64,000 nucleotides of DNA from Flavobacterium sp. 90 (GCF_004339525.1 NZ_SMGE01000001.1:4588001-4652000); one strand, 5' to 3'. Counted from the stretch's first letter, positions 1-12,100 are shown. A program made the numbers and translations. The notes: generated from the sequence alone by a model not told the origin.

Positions 1-2
1 TT

Positions 3-1142
3 ACCAACAAAAACGGAAACGTAGATTTGTATATCAGGCTGAAAGATACTGTTGAAGAAATTTTAGTGATCGAAGTTACCGATGATGGAATTGGAATTCC
101 GCTAAAAAGTCAGGATAAAATTTTCAAACGATTTTATCAGGCAACAAACAGTAAAGCCAATAATACCGGATCGGGTATTGGTTTGTCATTGGTAAAATCT
201 TTAGTGGCTATCCATAAAGGAATTATTTCGGTAGAAAGTACACAAGGAAAAGGAAGTACATTTAGGGTCGAAATTCCGATTGACCGTGATTCTTATGAGC
301 ATAAAGAGGTGTTTGAATACGCCCTTAAAAATGACAATCTTAGTATGCTGATTCCGGAAAAAGCAGCTAAGAAAATCATCCAGAATACCGATCTTAAAGA
401 GAAAATATTAGTAATTGAAGACAACAGCGAACTTAGAAAATATCTGGTCGACTATTTGTCTGATTATTACAAAGTTTATGACGCAGAAAACGGAGAAGAA
501 GGTTTGAAAATCTGCCGACAAATTAAACCAATTTTATGTGTTGCCGATGTTATGATGCCCGTTATGGACGGATTAGAGTTTTGCCGACAACTTAAAAATG
601 ATGAATTCATTAGTCATATTCCGGTTGTGATGCTTACTGCGCTTTCCGAAAATATGGATAAAGTAAAAGGGTATGACATGGGTGCTGATGGATATTTAGT
701 TAAACCTTTTGAGCCATTATTACTTAAAACGGTGATTGAAAATATGATCAAATCAAGATTAGAACTTAAACAAAAATTCTCCGGCGAAGTAGAAGGCAAA
801 ATAAGTATGCTGACACATTCTCCAATAGATGAGGAATTTATGGAAAAAGTGACGAATCTTATCAATGATAACTTAAGTGAAGTAGATCTTTCTACGGAAT
901 TACTATGCGATAAATTGGGCGTGAGTTCTTCTAAATTATATCGAAAAATTAAGGAATTGACCGATTTGGCGCCAAATGAATTTATTAGAACTATTCGCTT
1001 AAAAAAATCAGCAGAACTCCTTAAAACCAAAAAGTATAATGTTTCTGAAGTAACCAATCTCGTAGGTTTCAACGATCCTTTATATTTCAGTAGATGTTTT
1101 AAAAAACAATTTGGTTTCCCGCCAAGCAAATTAATCAATTAA
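3..1142 (+). CDS. Hybrid two-component system regulator (C-terminal part)
   Basis: This reading frame is open to the left window edge, so only the C-terminal part is present. The visible order is the end of a HATPase_c domain (N/G boxes DDGIGIP and GSGIGLSLV, about 80-270 nt), a response-regulator receiver domain (about 400-740 nt; phosphoacceptor Asp in ADVMMPVMDG at 546-548, conserved Lys in LVKPFEP) and an AraC-type HTH domain (about 840-1140 nt, ending ..FSRCFKKQFGFPPSKLIN). That is the intracellular half of a Bacteroidota HTCS, an inner-membrane sensor that normally binds an oligosaccharide in the periplasm and activates a nearby polysaccharide utilization locus. Its position upstream of pectin-type glycoside hydrolases on the same strand suggests it controls them. 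The sensor half and its ligand specificity lie outside the window. Confidence 0.93.
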   Translation, partial: TNKNGNVDLYIRLKDTVEEILVIEVTDDGIGIPLKSQDKIFKRFYQATNSKANNTGSGIGLSLVKSLVAIHKGIISVESTQGKGSTFRVEIPIDRDSYEHKEVFEYALKNDNLSMLIPEKAAKKIIQNTDLKEKILVIEDNSELRKYLVDYLSDYYKVYDAENGEEGLKICRQIKPILCVADVMMPVMDGLEFCRQLKNDEFISHIPVVMLTALSENMDKVKGYDMGADGYLVKPFEPLLLKTVIENMIKSRLELKQKFSGEVEGKISMLTHSPIDEEFMEKVTNLINDNLSEVDLSTELLCDKLGVSSSKLYRKIKELTDLAPNEFIRTIRLKKSAELLKTKKYNVSEVTNLVGFNDPLYFSRCFKKQFGFPPSKLIN

Positions 1143-1144
1143 TT

Positions 1145-1347
1145 ATGCTAATCAAGAGTTCAGATGTGCCTTTAGGCACTACATATTGGTAGAAAACAAG
1201 AACAGAAATGTATTTAGCGTGCCGTAGGTACGCAATAGTTATCATTTGTTGCGTACCTACGGCACGCCAATGTATTACGAACCTAATTGCTACCAATATG
1301 TAGTGCCTATAGGCACAAATTGCAGACTTTAAATCTTTGATTGGCAT
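1145..1347. repeat. Nested palindromic repeat, family A copy 1
   Basis: About 200 bp of inverted repeat within inverted repeat. The outermost arms are GCTAATCAAGAG and its near-complement ending at 1347. The middle arms carry TGCCTTTAGGCAC and ACTACATATTGGTAG, answered by CTACCAATATGTAGTGCC. The core arms (1217-1235 and 1249-1267) are GCGTGCCGTAGGTACGCAA and its exact complement. A related, internally shortened copy is at 7011-7160. There is no coding sense; a reading frame on the minus strand here is a by-product of the palindrome. Confidence 0.85.
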
Positions 1348-1390
1348 TAATTATACAGCCACAAATTTTTTTGACAAATCTTTTGAAGAA

Positions 1391-1496
1391 CATAGCCCAA
1401 GGTTTCAACCTTGGGAGCACAATGCAAATCCGCAATGCATATCCGTAAACAAATTTTCCTTCACGATGTCTCCCATGGTTGAAACCACGGGCTATG
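1391..1496. repeat. Palindromic REP-like element
   Basis: Arms CATAGCCCAAGGTTTCAACC (1391-1410) and GGTTGAAACCACGGGCTATG (1477-1496) are inverted copies with a few mismatches. Each arm also contains its own smaller dyad (CCCAAGGTTTCAACCTTGGG). It lies between the regulator and the inositol oxygenase gene and could fold as a long hairpin or be a non-autonomous mobile repeat. Confidence 0.75.
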
Positions 1497-1590
1497 GTTG
1501 AAATGCTATAAAATCAAATAATTAGCTAAAAAAACATGTAAAAATCCTATAATAATCAAAATCATCCATGTTTTTGATGTATTAATCCAT

Positions 1591-1619
1591 TTTGAACGGT
1601 GTAGGTAATTCTATTTTTG
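1591..1619 (+). promoter_or_regulatory. Predicted promoter of the inositol oxygenase gene
   Basis: A TTTG at 1591-1594 is followed after 17 nt by TATTTTTG (1612-1619), an exact match to the Bacteroidota -7 consensus TAnnTTTG. It lies 28 nt before the ATG of the inositol oxygenase gene, and the GH2 gene 43 bp further on probably shares the transcript. Confidence 0.55.
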
Positions 1620-1646
1620 TCTTATAACTTATAACTTTTTAGCACT

Positions 1647-2525
1647 ATGAAAAAGCATATAGACACAGATAATCCGTTGAATAATTTAGATGAATGGGAA
1701 GACGATTTGTTATTGCGATATCCTGATCCTTCTGAAAGTACGCCGGAAAAAACAAAAGAAGAATTCAGGAATTATGTCGATTCGGAAAGAGTAGAAACGG
1801 TTAAGGAATTTTACAGAATTAACCATATCTATCAAACGTATGATTTTGTGTGCAGCAAAGAGCAGGAGTTTTTACAATTCAATAAAAAGGAAATGTCAAT
1901 TTGGGAAGCCGTTGATTTTTTAAATACTCTTGTAGACGACAGCGATCCGGATATTGATTTAGATCAAACACAGCACCTTTTGCAAACTTCTGAAGCTATT
2001 AGAGCAGATGGTCATCCGGATTGGTTTGTGCTAACGGGTTTTATTCATGATTTGGGTAAAATTCTATGTTTGTTCGGAGAACCGCAGTGGGCAGTTGTTG
2101 GTGATACATTTCCGGTTGGGTGTGCCTATTCAGACAAGATTGTTTACCCAGAGTTTTTTAAAGAAAATCCAGATTATACAGACGAAAGATTCAATACCAA
2201 ATTTGGTGTTTACACAGAAAATTGCGGACTGGATAATGTAAAAATGAGTTGGGGACATGACGAATATCTGTATCAGATTATGAAAGATTATCTCCCGGAT
2301 CCGGCTTTATACATGATTCGTTATCATTCCTTTTATTCACAGCATAAAGAAAATGCGTATGCCCACTTAATGAATGAAAAAGATATAGAAATGTTTGACT
2401 GGGTACGAAAGTTCAATCCGTACGATTTATATACCAAAGCTCCCGTTAAACCAGATGTAAAAGCATTACTTCCTTATTATAAAGAATTAGTGGCCAAATA
2501 TTTACCTGAAAAGTTGAATTTCTAG
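1647..2525 (+). CDS. Inositol oxygenase (myo-inositol to D-glucuronate)
   Basis: This 292-residue protein matches myo-inositol oxygenase (MIOX), the di-iron enzyme that cleaves myo-inositol with O2 to D-glucuronate, at nearly full length (mammalian MIOX is about 285 residues). Diagnostic blocks are present: [44 protein letters not shown] and RYHSFY. The six iron ligands can be placed by these motifs as H110, H134, D135, H204, H227 and D260, so the site looks complete. There is no signal peptide, so it is cytoplasmic. It has its own predicted promoter and lies 43 bp upstream of a GH2 gene in a pectin-type locus. Supplying glucuronate to the uronate pathway is inferred. The family call is firm; the reason for its placement is not. 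Confidence 0.95.
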   Translation: MKKHIDTDNPLNNLDEWEDDLLLRYPDPSESTPEKTKEEFRNYVDSERVETVKEFYRINHIYQTYDFVCSKEQEFLQFNKKEMSIWEAVDFLNTLVDDSDPDIDLDQTQHLLQTSEAIRADGHPDWFVLTGFIHDLGKILCLFGEPQWAVVGDTFPVGCAYSDKIVYPEFFKENPDYTDERFNTKFGVYTENCGLDNVKMSWGHDEYLYQIMKDYLPDPALYMIRYHSFYSQHKENAYAHLMNEKDIEMFDWVRKFNPYDLYTKAPVKPDVKALLPYYKELVAKYLPEKLNF

Positions 2526-2547
2526 AAATATCAAAAAGTTCGTTTGA

Positions 2548-5706
<3,159 letters not shown>

Positions 5707-5710
5707 AAAG

Positions 5711-5850
5711 TGATCAGTCTCAGTCTCAGTTTTCAGTCACAGTTTACACTGAATACTAAAAAAGTTTACAGTTTACAGTCACAGATTGGCACTGAAAACT
5801 GCGACTGCGACTGAAAACTGAACACTAACTACTGACCACTGAATACTAAA
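5711..5850. repeat. Low-complexity CAGT-rich interrupted repeat
   Basis: The spacer is built from short reiterated words such as CAGTCTCAGTCTCAG and its complement-like ACTGCGACTGCGACTG. The direct repeat CACTGAATACTAAAAAA occurs near both ends. Arms such as CAGTTTTCAGT and ACTGAAAACTG can pair. It fills the whole gap between two genes. No coding content or promoter consensus was seen. Confidence 0.6.
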
Positions 5851-5854
5851 AAAA

Positions 5855-6997
5855 ATGAGTAACCCTACAAATGGAAGATTAATTTCTTTAGATGCGCTTC
5901 GCGGATTTGTTATGTTTTGGATTATGAGCGGAGAACATATCATTCATGCTCTGGCAAAAGCTGCCCCAATTCCTGTTTTTATCTGGATGTCGTCACAATT
6001 GCATCACGCAGAATGGAACGGGATTACATTTTATGATATGATTTTTCCTGTGTTTCTGTTTGTTGCAGGAGTTTCAATGCCATATTCTTTTGAAAAGAAA
6101 ATACAGCTTGCAGGGGTTAAAACTGCAAAAGATTTACCAGGAAACGAAAAGCGAAAAATATACTTATCAATGCTTAAAAGAACCAGTATTTTATTGGTTT
6201 TAGGATTTGTAGTAAATGGAATATTGCGATTTGACGGTTTCGATCATACACGTTTTGCAAGTGTTTTAGGAAGAATTGGACTGGCTTGGTTTTTTGCCGG
6301 AATCATCTATTTGAATTTTGATTTTAAAAAACAGCTAATCTGGTTTTTCGGTATTTTGATTGGTTATTACGCTGCAATGAAATGGATTCCCGTACCGGAT
6401 TTTGGTGCTGGAGTTTTAACTAAAGAGGGATCATTAGAAGGATATATTGATCGTTTGTTTTTACCGGGCAGACTTCACAGCACCGTTTATGATCCCGAAG
6501 GAATATTTTCTACTATACCTGCAATTGCTACAGCTTTGTTAGGTGTTTTTACAGGAACATTTTTAAAAGCAAAATATTCTTATTCTGTAAAAGAAAAATT
6601 GCTTTTAATGACCCTTACAGCAGTGGTACTGATTATTGCAGGATTACTTTGGGATATTAATTTTCCAATCAATAAACACTTATGGACGAGTTCGTTTGTG
6701 TTTTTTGTTGGCGGATTCAGCATACTGTTTTTTGTCTTTTTTTATTTGATAATTGATTTGTTCGGTTTTCATAAATGGGCATTTCCGTTAATTTTAATAG
6801 GTTCAAATTCTATTTTAATTTACATCGCCGCTGAAGGTTTAGTCGATTTTAAACATACCGCAGATTATGTTTTTGGAGGACTTATACAATATACGCCAAT
6901 TGTTTGGCAGCCTTTTTTTGCCGCTTTATCTGTAACAGTTGTACAGCTTATTTTACTTTATTTTCTCTATAAGAAAAAATGGTTTCTAAAAATTTAG
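5855..6997 (+). CDS. DUF5009/heparan-alpha-glucosaminide N-acetyltransferase-like membrane protein
   Basis: A 380-residue polytopic membrane protein beginning RLISLDALRGFVMFWI, the opening typical of the HGSNAT/NagX (COG4299, DUF5009) acyltransferase superfamily. A segment FYDMIFPVFLFVAGVSM follows, as in the family. About ten hydrophobic segments run to the C-terminus, which ends in a Lys-rich tail. Family members move acyl groups across the inner membrane onto sugars. In Bacteroidota loci they are common among glycoside hydrolases, but their substrate is rarely known. Here it may acetylate or handle a released sugar, which is speculative. It lies between a GH2 gene and a sodium:solute symporter on the same strand. 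Confidence 0.8.
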   Translation: MSNPTNGRLISLDALRGFVMFWIMSGEHIIHALAKAAPIPVFIWMSSQLHHAEWNGITFYDMIFPVFLFVAGVSMPYSFEKKIQLAGVKTAKDLPGNEKRKIYLSMLKRTSILLVLGFVVNGILRFDGFDHTRFASVLGRIGLAWFFAGIIYLNFDFKKQLIWFFGILIGYYAAMKWIPVPDFGAGVLTKEGSLEGYIDRLFLPGRLHSTVYDPEGIFSTIPAIATALLGVFTGTFLKAKYSYSVKEKLLLMTLTAVVLIIAGLLWDINFPINKHLWTSSFVFFVGGFSILFFVFFYLIIDLFGFHKWAFPLILIGSNSILIYIAAEGLVDFKHTADYVFGGLIQYTPIVWQPFFAALSVTVVQLILLYFLYKKKWFLKI

Positions 6998-7010
6998 AAT
7001 AAATAATGTA

Positions 7011-7160
7011 AATCAAGAGTTGAGATGCGCCTTTAGGTACTACATATTGGTAAAAAAACAGGAATACAAAGGAATTCGGCGTGCCGTAGGTACGCAATAG
7101 TTATCGTTTTGTTGCGTACCTACGGCACAAATTGCAGACTTTCAACTCTTGATTGGCATA
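7011..7160. repeat. Nested palindromic repeat, family A copy 2
   Basis: Second copy of the element at 1145-1347. It shares the outer arms (AATCAAGAGTT and the complementary AACTCTTGATT), the ACTACATATTGGTA segment and the core GCGTGCCGTAGGTACGCAA with its complement. The right-hand half of the middle arm (CTACCAATATGTAG) is missing, so the copy is about 50 bp shorter. It sits upstream of the symporter gene. Confidence 0.8.
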
Positions 7161-7208
7161 AATCTTAAAATACATTTTACTAACTAACCACACAATAACC
7201 ACAACATT

Positions 7209-8846
7209 ATGAATGTATTACAAACCGCAGATTACATTGTTTTCTTTATTTACTTTGTTATAGTCACCGCTTATGGAATGTATATTTACAGAAGCAAGAA
7301 AACTGCAGCAACAAGCTCAAATGAATATTTTTTAGCAGAAGGATCACTTACCTGGTGGGCAATTGGAGCATCGCTTATAGCTTCTAATATTTCAGCAGAA
7401 CATTTTATCGGTATGAGTGGTTCGGGTTTCGCCATCGGACTTGCGATTGCTTCTTATGAATGGATGTCTGCTGCTACATTGATTATCGTGGCGATGTTTA
7501 TTTTACCAATTTATCTTAAGAACAAAATATTTACCATGCCGCAATTTCTAGCCAAAAGATACAGCGGAACAGTAAGTACCATTATGGCTGTTATTTGGCT
7601 CTTAATTTATGTATTTGTAAATCTTACTTCTATAATTTACTTAGGAGCTTTGGCGATTTCATCAATTGCTCCGGTCAGCTTTCAGTTTTGTGTTATTGCG
7701 CTGAGTTTATTCTCAGTGATTGTAACTTTAGGCGGAATGAAAGTAATTGGATATACAGATATGTTTCAGGTTATCGTGTTAATTCTTGGAGGATTAGTAA
7801 CAACTTATTTAGCATTGACTTTACTTTCAGATCAGTTTGGTTTTGGAAAAGATATTTTAAAAGGACTTGCTATTATTGCAGATGAAGCGCCGGGACATTT
7901 GCATATGATATTAGACAAATCAAATCCGCATTATAATGAATTGCCGGGAATGTCTGTTTTGGTCGGCGGTATGTTAATCAATAATCTGGCGTATTGGGGA
8001 TGCAATCAATATATTGTTCAAAGAGCTTTAGGAGCCGATTTGAAAACTGCCCGCAAGGGAATTTTATTTGCTGCTTTTCTAAAATTATTAGTACCTATTA
8101 TTGCCGTTTTACCGGGAATTGCCATGTTTGTAATGCATTCAAACGGAATGTTTCAGCAGGAAATGGTTGACGCCGCTGGAGTTTTAAAACCAGATCATGC
8201 GTATCCTACTTTAATGAATTTACTTCCTGCTGGATTAAAAGGTGTAGCTCTGGCAGCTTTAACGGCAGCAATTGTAGCTTCTTTGGCTGGAAAAGCAAAT
8301 AGTATTTCGACTATTTTTTCTTTAGATATTTATAAAAAATATTTCAATTCTCAGGCATCAGAAAAAAAGCTGGTTCGTACAGGAAGATGGTGCGTTGTAG
8401 TTTGTATGATTATAGCAGCTTTTGTAGCGCCGGCATTAAAATCATTAGATCAGGCGTATCAATTTATACAAGAATATGTGGGATTCTTTTCGCCGGGAGT
8501 TTTAGCGGTTTTCTTATTGGGAATGTTCTGGAAAAAAACAACTCCTTCAGCAGGACTTGCAGGTGCATTATTAACAGTACCACTAGCCGCAATATTGAAA
8601 TTCCTGCCTATGTGGACAGATGGCGCTTTTCCTGATTACCCTTTCTTAGACAGAATGACTATTGTTTTCTTCTTAATTGTGTTTATAATGGTTGGCATTA
8701 GTCTGGCAAAACCAGCTTCGGAACAAGAGACTGAAATTCATGCAATAGAAGTCGATAACGGTATGTTTAAAGTCTCTTCAGAGTTTATCGTTGGATCATT
8801 TATTATCTGTGGAATATTAGTGGCTTTATATACTGTTTTCTGGTAA
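7209..8846 (+). CDS. Sodium:solute symporter (SSS family), probable sugar/uronate importer
   Basis: A 545-residue integral membrane protein of the SSS (SGLT-like) family. It starts DYIVFFIYFVIVTAYGMYIY. The family-typical TM region SNEYFLAEGSLTWW / GASLIASNISAEHFIGMSGSG lies at about residues 38-75, and hydrophobic segments continue to the C-terminus. It also carries the central ALTAAIVASLAGKANS motif. Such proteins use the sodium gradient to bring monosaccharides across the inner membrane. As the only inner-membrane importer in this pectin-type cluster, it probably carries a released sugar such as arabinose, galactose or a uronate. The actual substrate cannot be read from the sequence. The gene is preceded by a family A repeat and followed by a gene for GH28. 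Confidence 0.9.
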   Translation: MNVLQTADYIVFFIYFVIVTAYGMYIYRSKKTAATSSNEYFLAEGSLTWWAIGASLIASNISAEHFIGMSGSGFAIGLAIASYEWMSAATLIIVAMFILPIYLKNKIFTMPQFLAKRYSGTVSTIMAVIWLLIYVFVNLTSIIYLGALAISSIAPVSFQFCVIALSLFSVIVTLGGMKVIGYTDMFQVIVLILGGLVTTYLALTLLSDQFGFGKDILKGLAIIADEAPGHLHMILDKSNPHYNELPGMSVLVGGMLINNLAYWGCNQYIVQRALGADLKTARKGILFAAFLKLLVPIIAVLPGIAMFVMHSNGMFQQEMVDAAGVLKPDHAYPTLMNLLPAGLKGVALAALTAAIVASLAGKANSISTIFSLDIYKKYFNSQASEKKLVRTGRWCVVVCMIIAAFVAPALKSLDQAYQFIQEYVGFFSPGVLAVFLLGMFWKKTTPSAGLAGALLTVPLAAILKFLPMWTDGAFPDYPFLDRMTIVFFLIVFIMVGISLAKPASEQETEIHAIEVDNGMFKVSSEFIVGSFIICGILVALYTVFW

Positions 8847-8877
8847 TTTTTAATAGTTATAAAGATGAAATGATTTC

Positions 8878-9010
8878 TTGCAAAGACGCAAAAGCGCAAA
8901 GTTTTTTTTAGAATTATATAACTAATAAGTCAATTAAGGAAAAACTTAAATTATCTTAAATCGCTTATATGGTTTGCTTTTAATTAGCGACTCTGAGCCT
9001 TTGCGAGATT
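8878..9010. repeat. Family B (CGCAAAG) dispersed repeat
   Basis: The gap between the symporter and GH28 genes contains TTGCAAAGACGCAAAAGCGC followed by a poly-T stretch. The partial complement GCCTTTGCGAGATT appears at the far end. The same vocabulary recurs at 10561, 34384, 37304, 43310 and 61489. This is a degraded member. Confidence 0.5.
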
Positions 9011-9025
9011 AAAAAGTAAAAAGAG

Positions 9026-10555
9026 ATGAAAAGAAATTTTATAATCGCACTGCTTATTTTTTGTATTTCAGTAACCGTTTCGGCACAAAAGATATTTGAT
9101 ATTAAAAAATATGGCGCTGTAGGAGATGGTAAAACTTTAAATACAAAAGCAATCCAGAAAGCGATCGATGCGGCTAACAAAAATAAAGGAGGAAAAGTTG
9201 TTTTTTCTAAAGGTAAATTTCTATCCGGAAGTATTGTTTTAAAAAACGGAGTTGAATTGTTTTTTGAAGAAGGAGCAGTTTTGTTAGGAAGTACCAATCC
9301 AGATGATTATCCTAAATATGAAGGAATAAGAGCATTGATTGTAGCAAATGAATCAAAAAATATTGCTGTAAAAGGAAAAGGAATTATAGACGGACAAGGA
9401 AGAGAACTGGCATTGGCAATCGATAGTCTACATCATACCGGAGTTCGAATTGATCCAAAATATAATTACAGAAGAATGCGCCCTGAAGACGGAAGAGGAA
9501 AGCTGATTTCGTTTGTAAAATGTGATTCTATAACGATGATTAATATCACATTAAAAAACAGTCCGGGTTGGGTGCAATGCTTCAGCGAATGCAAGAATAT
9601 TACAATTGATTCTATGAAAGTCAATAGTACTGCTTATTGGAACAATGACGGAATTGACGTTGACGGTTGCGAAAATGTTCGAATTACCAATTGTAATGTA
9701 AATGCAGCAGATGATGGTATTTGTCTAAAATCAGAATCACCGGGATTGCAAAACAATAACATTTATATTGGAAATTGTACCATTAGATCGAGTGCCAATG
9801 CGGTAAAATTTGGAACAGGTTCTTACTGCAGTTTTAAAAACGTAACCATTGAGAATATCAAGGTTTTTGATACTTTCAGATCAGCAATTGCGATTGAATC
9901 TGTAGATGGTGCCGAAATTGAAAATATCAATGTTTCAAATATTACAGCCGTAAATACTGGAAATGCAATATTGATTCGATTAGGACACAGAAATGGAGAT
10001 AAACCGGGATATATCAAAAATGTATCAATTAAGAATGTAAAAGTGCAGGTTCCTTTTGGGCGTCCAGATATTGATTATGATATGCGCGGACCAGAAGTAG
10101 ATTATTTCCATAATCCGTTTCCGGCTTCTATTGCTGGGATTCCGGGGCATTTGGTAGAAAATGTGACTTTAGAAAACATCGAAATTACTTATCCCGGAAG
10201 AGCTTCAAAAGGAATGGCGTATCATCCTTTAAGCAGATTAAAAGATGTAAAAGAAAACATAAACGGTTATCCAGAATTTACCATGTTTGGAGAATTACCA
10301 TCTTGGGGATTTTATGTACGTCACGTAAACGGAATCGAAATGAAGAATATTAAACTGATTTTGGAAAAAGATGATTTTCGTCCCGCTTTTGTTTTTGATG
10401 ATGTAAAAAATCTAACAATGAAAGCGATTGATATTCCTTCGGATAAAATCAACCAGATTGTTTTTAAAGATGTTTCATCAAGTAATCTGGATAGTGAATC
10501 TTTAAAAAGAAAAATAGAACCAGAGCAAAATAAATTTGAATTACCTGCGCATTGA
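9026..10555 (+). CDS. GH28 polygalacturonase-type glycoside hydrolase (first copy)
   Basis: A 509-residue right-handed beta-helix enzyme with a signal peptide ending SAQ (about residue 21). The mature protein opens with FDIKKYGAVGDGKT, the usual pectin-lyase-fold start of GH28. The three catalytic aspartates of the family fit D208 (in NNDGIDVDG) and D229/D230 (in AADDGICLKS), with the usual spacing. Repeated NI.I.N-type helical turns fill residues 110-480. GH28 enzymes hydrolyse alpha-1,4-galacturonosyl (or rhamnogalacturonan) linkages with inversion. Secretion and position suggest exo- or endo-cleavage of pectin in the periplasm or at the surface. A second GH28 gene follows, with a closely similar signal peptide but divergent body. 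Which pectin region each cuts is not evident. Confidence 0.9.
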   Translation: MKRNFIIALLIFCISVTVSAQKIFDIKKYGAVGDGKTLNTKAIQKAIDAANKNKGGKVVFSKGKFLSGSIVLKNGVELFFEEGAVLLGSTNPDDYPKYEGIRALIVANESKNIAVKGKGIIDGQGRELALAIDSLHHTGVRIDPKYNYRRMRPEDGRGKLISFVKCDSITMINITLKNSPGWVQCFSECKNITIDSMKVNSTAYWNNDGIDVDGCENVRITNCNVNAADDGICLKSESPGLQNNNIYIGNCTIRSSANAVKFGTGSYCSFKNVTIENIKVFDTFRSAIAIESVDGAEIENINVSNITAVNTGNAILIRLGHRNGDKPGYIKNVSIKNVKVQVPFGRPDIDYDMRGPEVDYFHNPFPASIAGIPGHLVENVTLENIEITYPGRASKGMAYHPLSRLKDVKENINGYPEFTMFGELPSWGFYVRHVNGIEMKNIKLILEKDDFRPAFVFDDVKNLTMKAIDIPSDKINQIVFKDVSSSNLDSESLKRKIEPEQNKFELPAH

Positions 10556-10560
10556 AATTT

Positions 10561-10630
10561 TGCTACAAAGGCGCGAAGACGCAAAGTTTATTAAAAAACT
10601 TAAAAACAAAAAAACTTTGCGAAGACTCTC
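10561..10630. repeat. Family B dispersed repeat between the GH28 genes
   Basis: Contains CAAAGGCGCGAAGACGCAAAG followed at about 30 nt by AAAACTTTGCGAAGAC, so it can form a hairpin of about 12 bp. It belongs to the CGCAAAG repeat family found at six sites in the window and might act as a weak terminator or mRNA-stability element between the two GH28 genes. Confidence 0.5.
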
Positions 10631-10660
10631 TTTAACAAGGTTTTTTATAAATAAAATAAA

Positions 10661-12100
10661 ATGAAAAAGAAATCCATAATCACGATACTTATTTTCTGTG
10701 TTTCCTTAACTATTTCTGCACAGAAAATCTACGACGTTAAAAAATACGGAGCAAAAGGAGACGGAAAAACCAATGACGCAGCAGCGATTCAAAAAGCAAT
10801 TGATGCCTGTACTAAAACGGGTGGAAGAGTTTTGATTCCGGCACCGTTTACGTTTTTAGCCGGACCAATTGATGTAAAATCCAAAGTAGATCTTCATATT
10901 GAAGCCGGAGCTAAATTATTGGCAAGTCCAGATGAAAAATTATATACCAAAAGTGCTTTTAGAACCAATCCGGGAGAAGGAACGATTTGGATTGGAGGAG
11001 AAAATATAAAGGATTTTACCATTAGCGGAAGCGGAAAAATAGATGGAAACGGAATTTCTTTTATGGGCGAAGAACAGGAAGATGCTTATGTTTTAAAACC
11101 TTTTAATGTCCTAGATCCAAGACCTCATGTATTGACGATTATTGGAGGAAAAAATATCAGAATAAAAGACGTTCATATCGGAAATTCGGCTTATTGGACA
11201 GTTCATTTAGTAGGTTGTAATGATGTTGTAATCAGCGGAATTACTCTATTGAATAGTTTAAAAGTCCGTAACAGCGACGGTATCGATTTGGATCATTCTA
11301 AAAACGTGAGAATCAGCGATTGTTATATCGAAAGCGGAGACGATTGTATTTGTCTAAAAAACCGAAGAGAATTTGAAGAGTTTGGTGCCTGCGAAAACAT
11401 TACAGTTACTAATTGTACGATGACCAGCAGCAGTTGCGCGATTAAAATAGGTTCAGAAAACATGGATGCAATCAGGCAAGTGGTATTCAATAATTGTATT
11501 ATTAAAAACAGCAATCGTGCCTTAGGAATTCAGAATAGAGATGAAGGAACCGTGAGCGATGTTATTTTTTCGAATATTATTATCGAAAGTAAATTGAATA
11601 CTGACACTTGGTGGGGAAAGGCAGAACCGATTTATGTAACGGCTTTTAGCAGAGCAAAAGGAAATCATAAAGATGCCAACTGGCGTTTTCCAAAAGGAGC
11701 AACTGAAGGAAAAGTAGGAGAAATCAAGAATGTCTATTTCTCTAATATTCAATGTACAGGAGAAAATGGCGTGTTTGTAAGCGGAGAATCCAAAGACAAA
11801 ATCAAGAATATTGTTTTTGACAATGTGAGTATTTTTATTGATAAAATAACCTCTTTTCCGGGTGGAGTTTATGACAGACGCCCTTCTAATGTAGAAGGTT
11901 TTGTAAAAGGAAGTACTTCGGGATTTTATTTTGATTCGGCAGAACGTATTAAAGTGCAGAATTGTACCGTACAATGGGGAAAAAACAAACCAGAATATTT
12001 TAAATATGCAGTCGAAAGTAAAAATGTAGATGAATTAATTGTAACAAATTTAGACGGACAATCGGCTTTTCCTGCTAAATTAGAGGCAGTAAAAAAATAA
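10661..12100 (+). CDS. GH28 polygalacturonase-type glycoside hydrolase (second copy)
   Basis: A 479-residue secreted beta-helix protein whose signal peptide and first mature residues (SAQKIYDVKKYGAKGDGKT) strongly resemble those of the preceding GH28, pointing to an old tandem duplication. Catalytic aspartates are D206 (NSDGIDLDH) and D227/D228 (ESGDDCICLKN). The classical GDD form is kept here, whereas the upstream copy has ADD. The downstream block SSCAIKIGSEN contains the family Arg/Lys-Ile-Lys-like substrate-binding region. It probably cuts a different bond in homogalacturonan or rhamnogalacturonan. It lies 20 bp upstream of the GH51 gene, consistent with one operon. Confidence 0.91.
   Translation: MKKKSIITILIFCVSLTISAQKIYDVKKYGAKGDGKTNDAAAIQKAIDACTKTGGRVLIPAPFTFLAGPIDVKSKVDLHIEAGAKLLASPDEKLYTKSAFRTNPGEGTIWIGGENIKDFTISGSGKIDGNGISFMGEEQEDAYVLKPFNVLDPRPHVLTIIGGKNIRIKDVHIGNSAYWTVHLVGCNDVVISGITLLNSLKVRNSDGIDLDHSKNVRISDCYIESGDDCICLKNRREFEEFGACENITVTNCTMTSSSCAIKIGSENMDAIRQVVFNNCIIKNSNRALGIQNRDEGTVSDVIFSNIIIESKLNTDTWWGKAEPIYVTAFSRAKGNHKDANWRFPKGATEGKVGEIKNVYFSNIQCTGENGVFVSGESKDKIKNIVFDNVSIFIDKITSFPGGVYDRRPSNVEGFVKGSTSGFYFDSAERIKVQNCTVQWGKNKPEYFKYAVESKNVDELIVTNLDGQSAFPAKLEAVKK

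Noticed and set aside
614..1138. Minus-strand reading frame of 174 codons opposite the hybrid regulator
   Set aside because: It lies wholly within the regulator's AraC/receiver region, has no promoter and gives no recognisable protein.
1135..1347. Minus-strand 70-codon frame
   Set aside because: It is generated by the nested palindrome itself.
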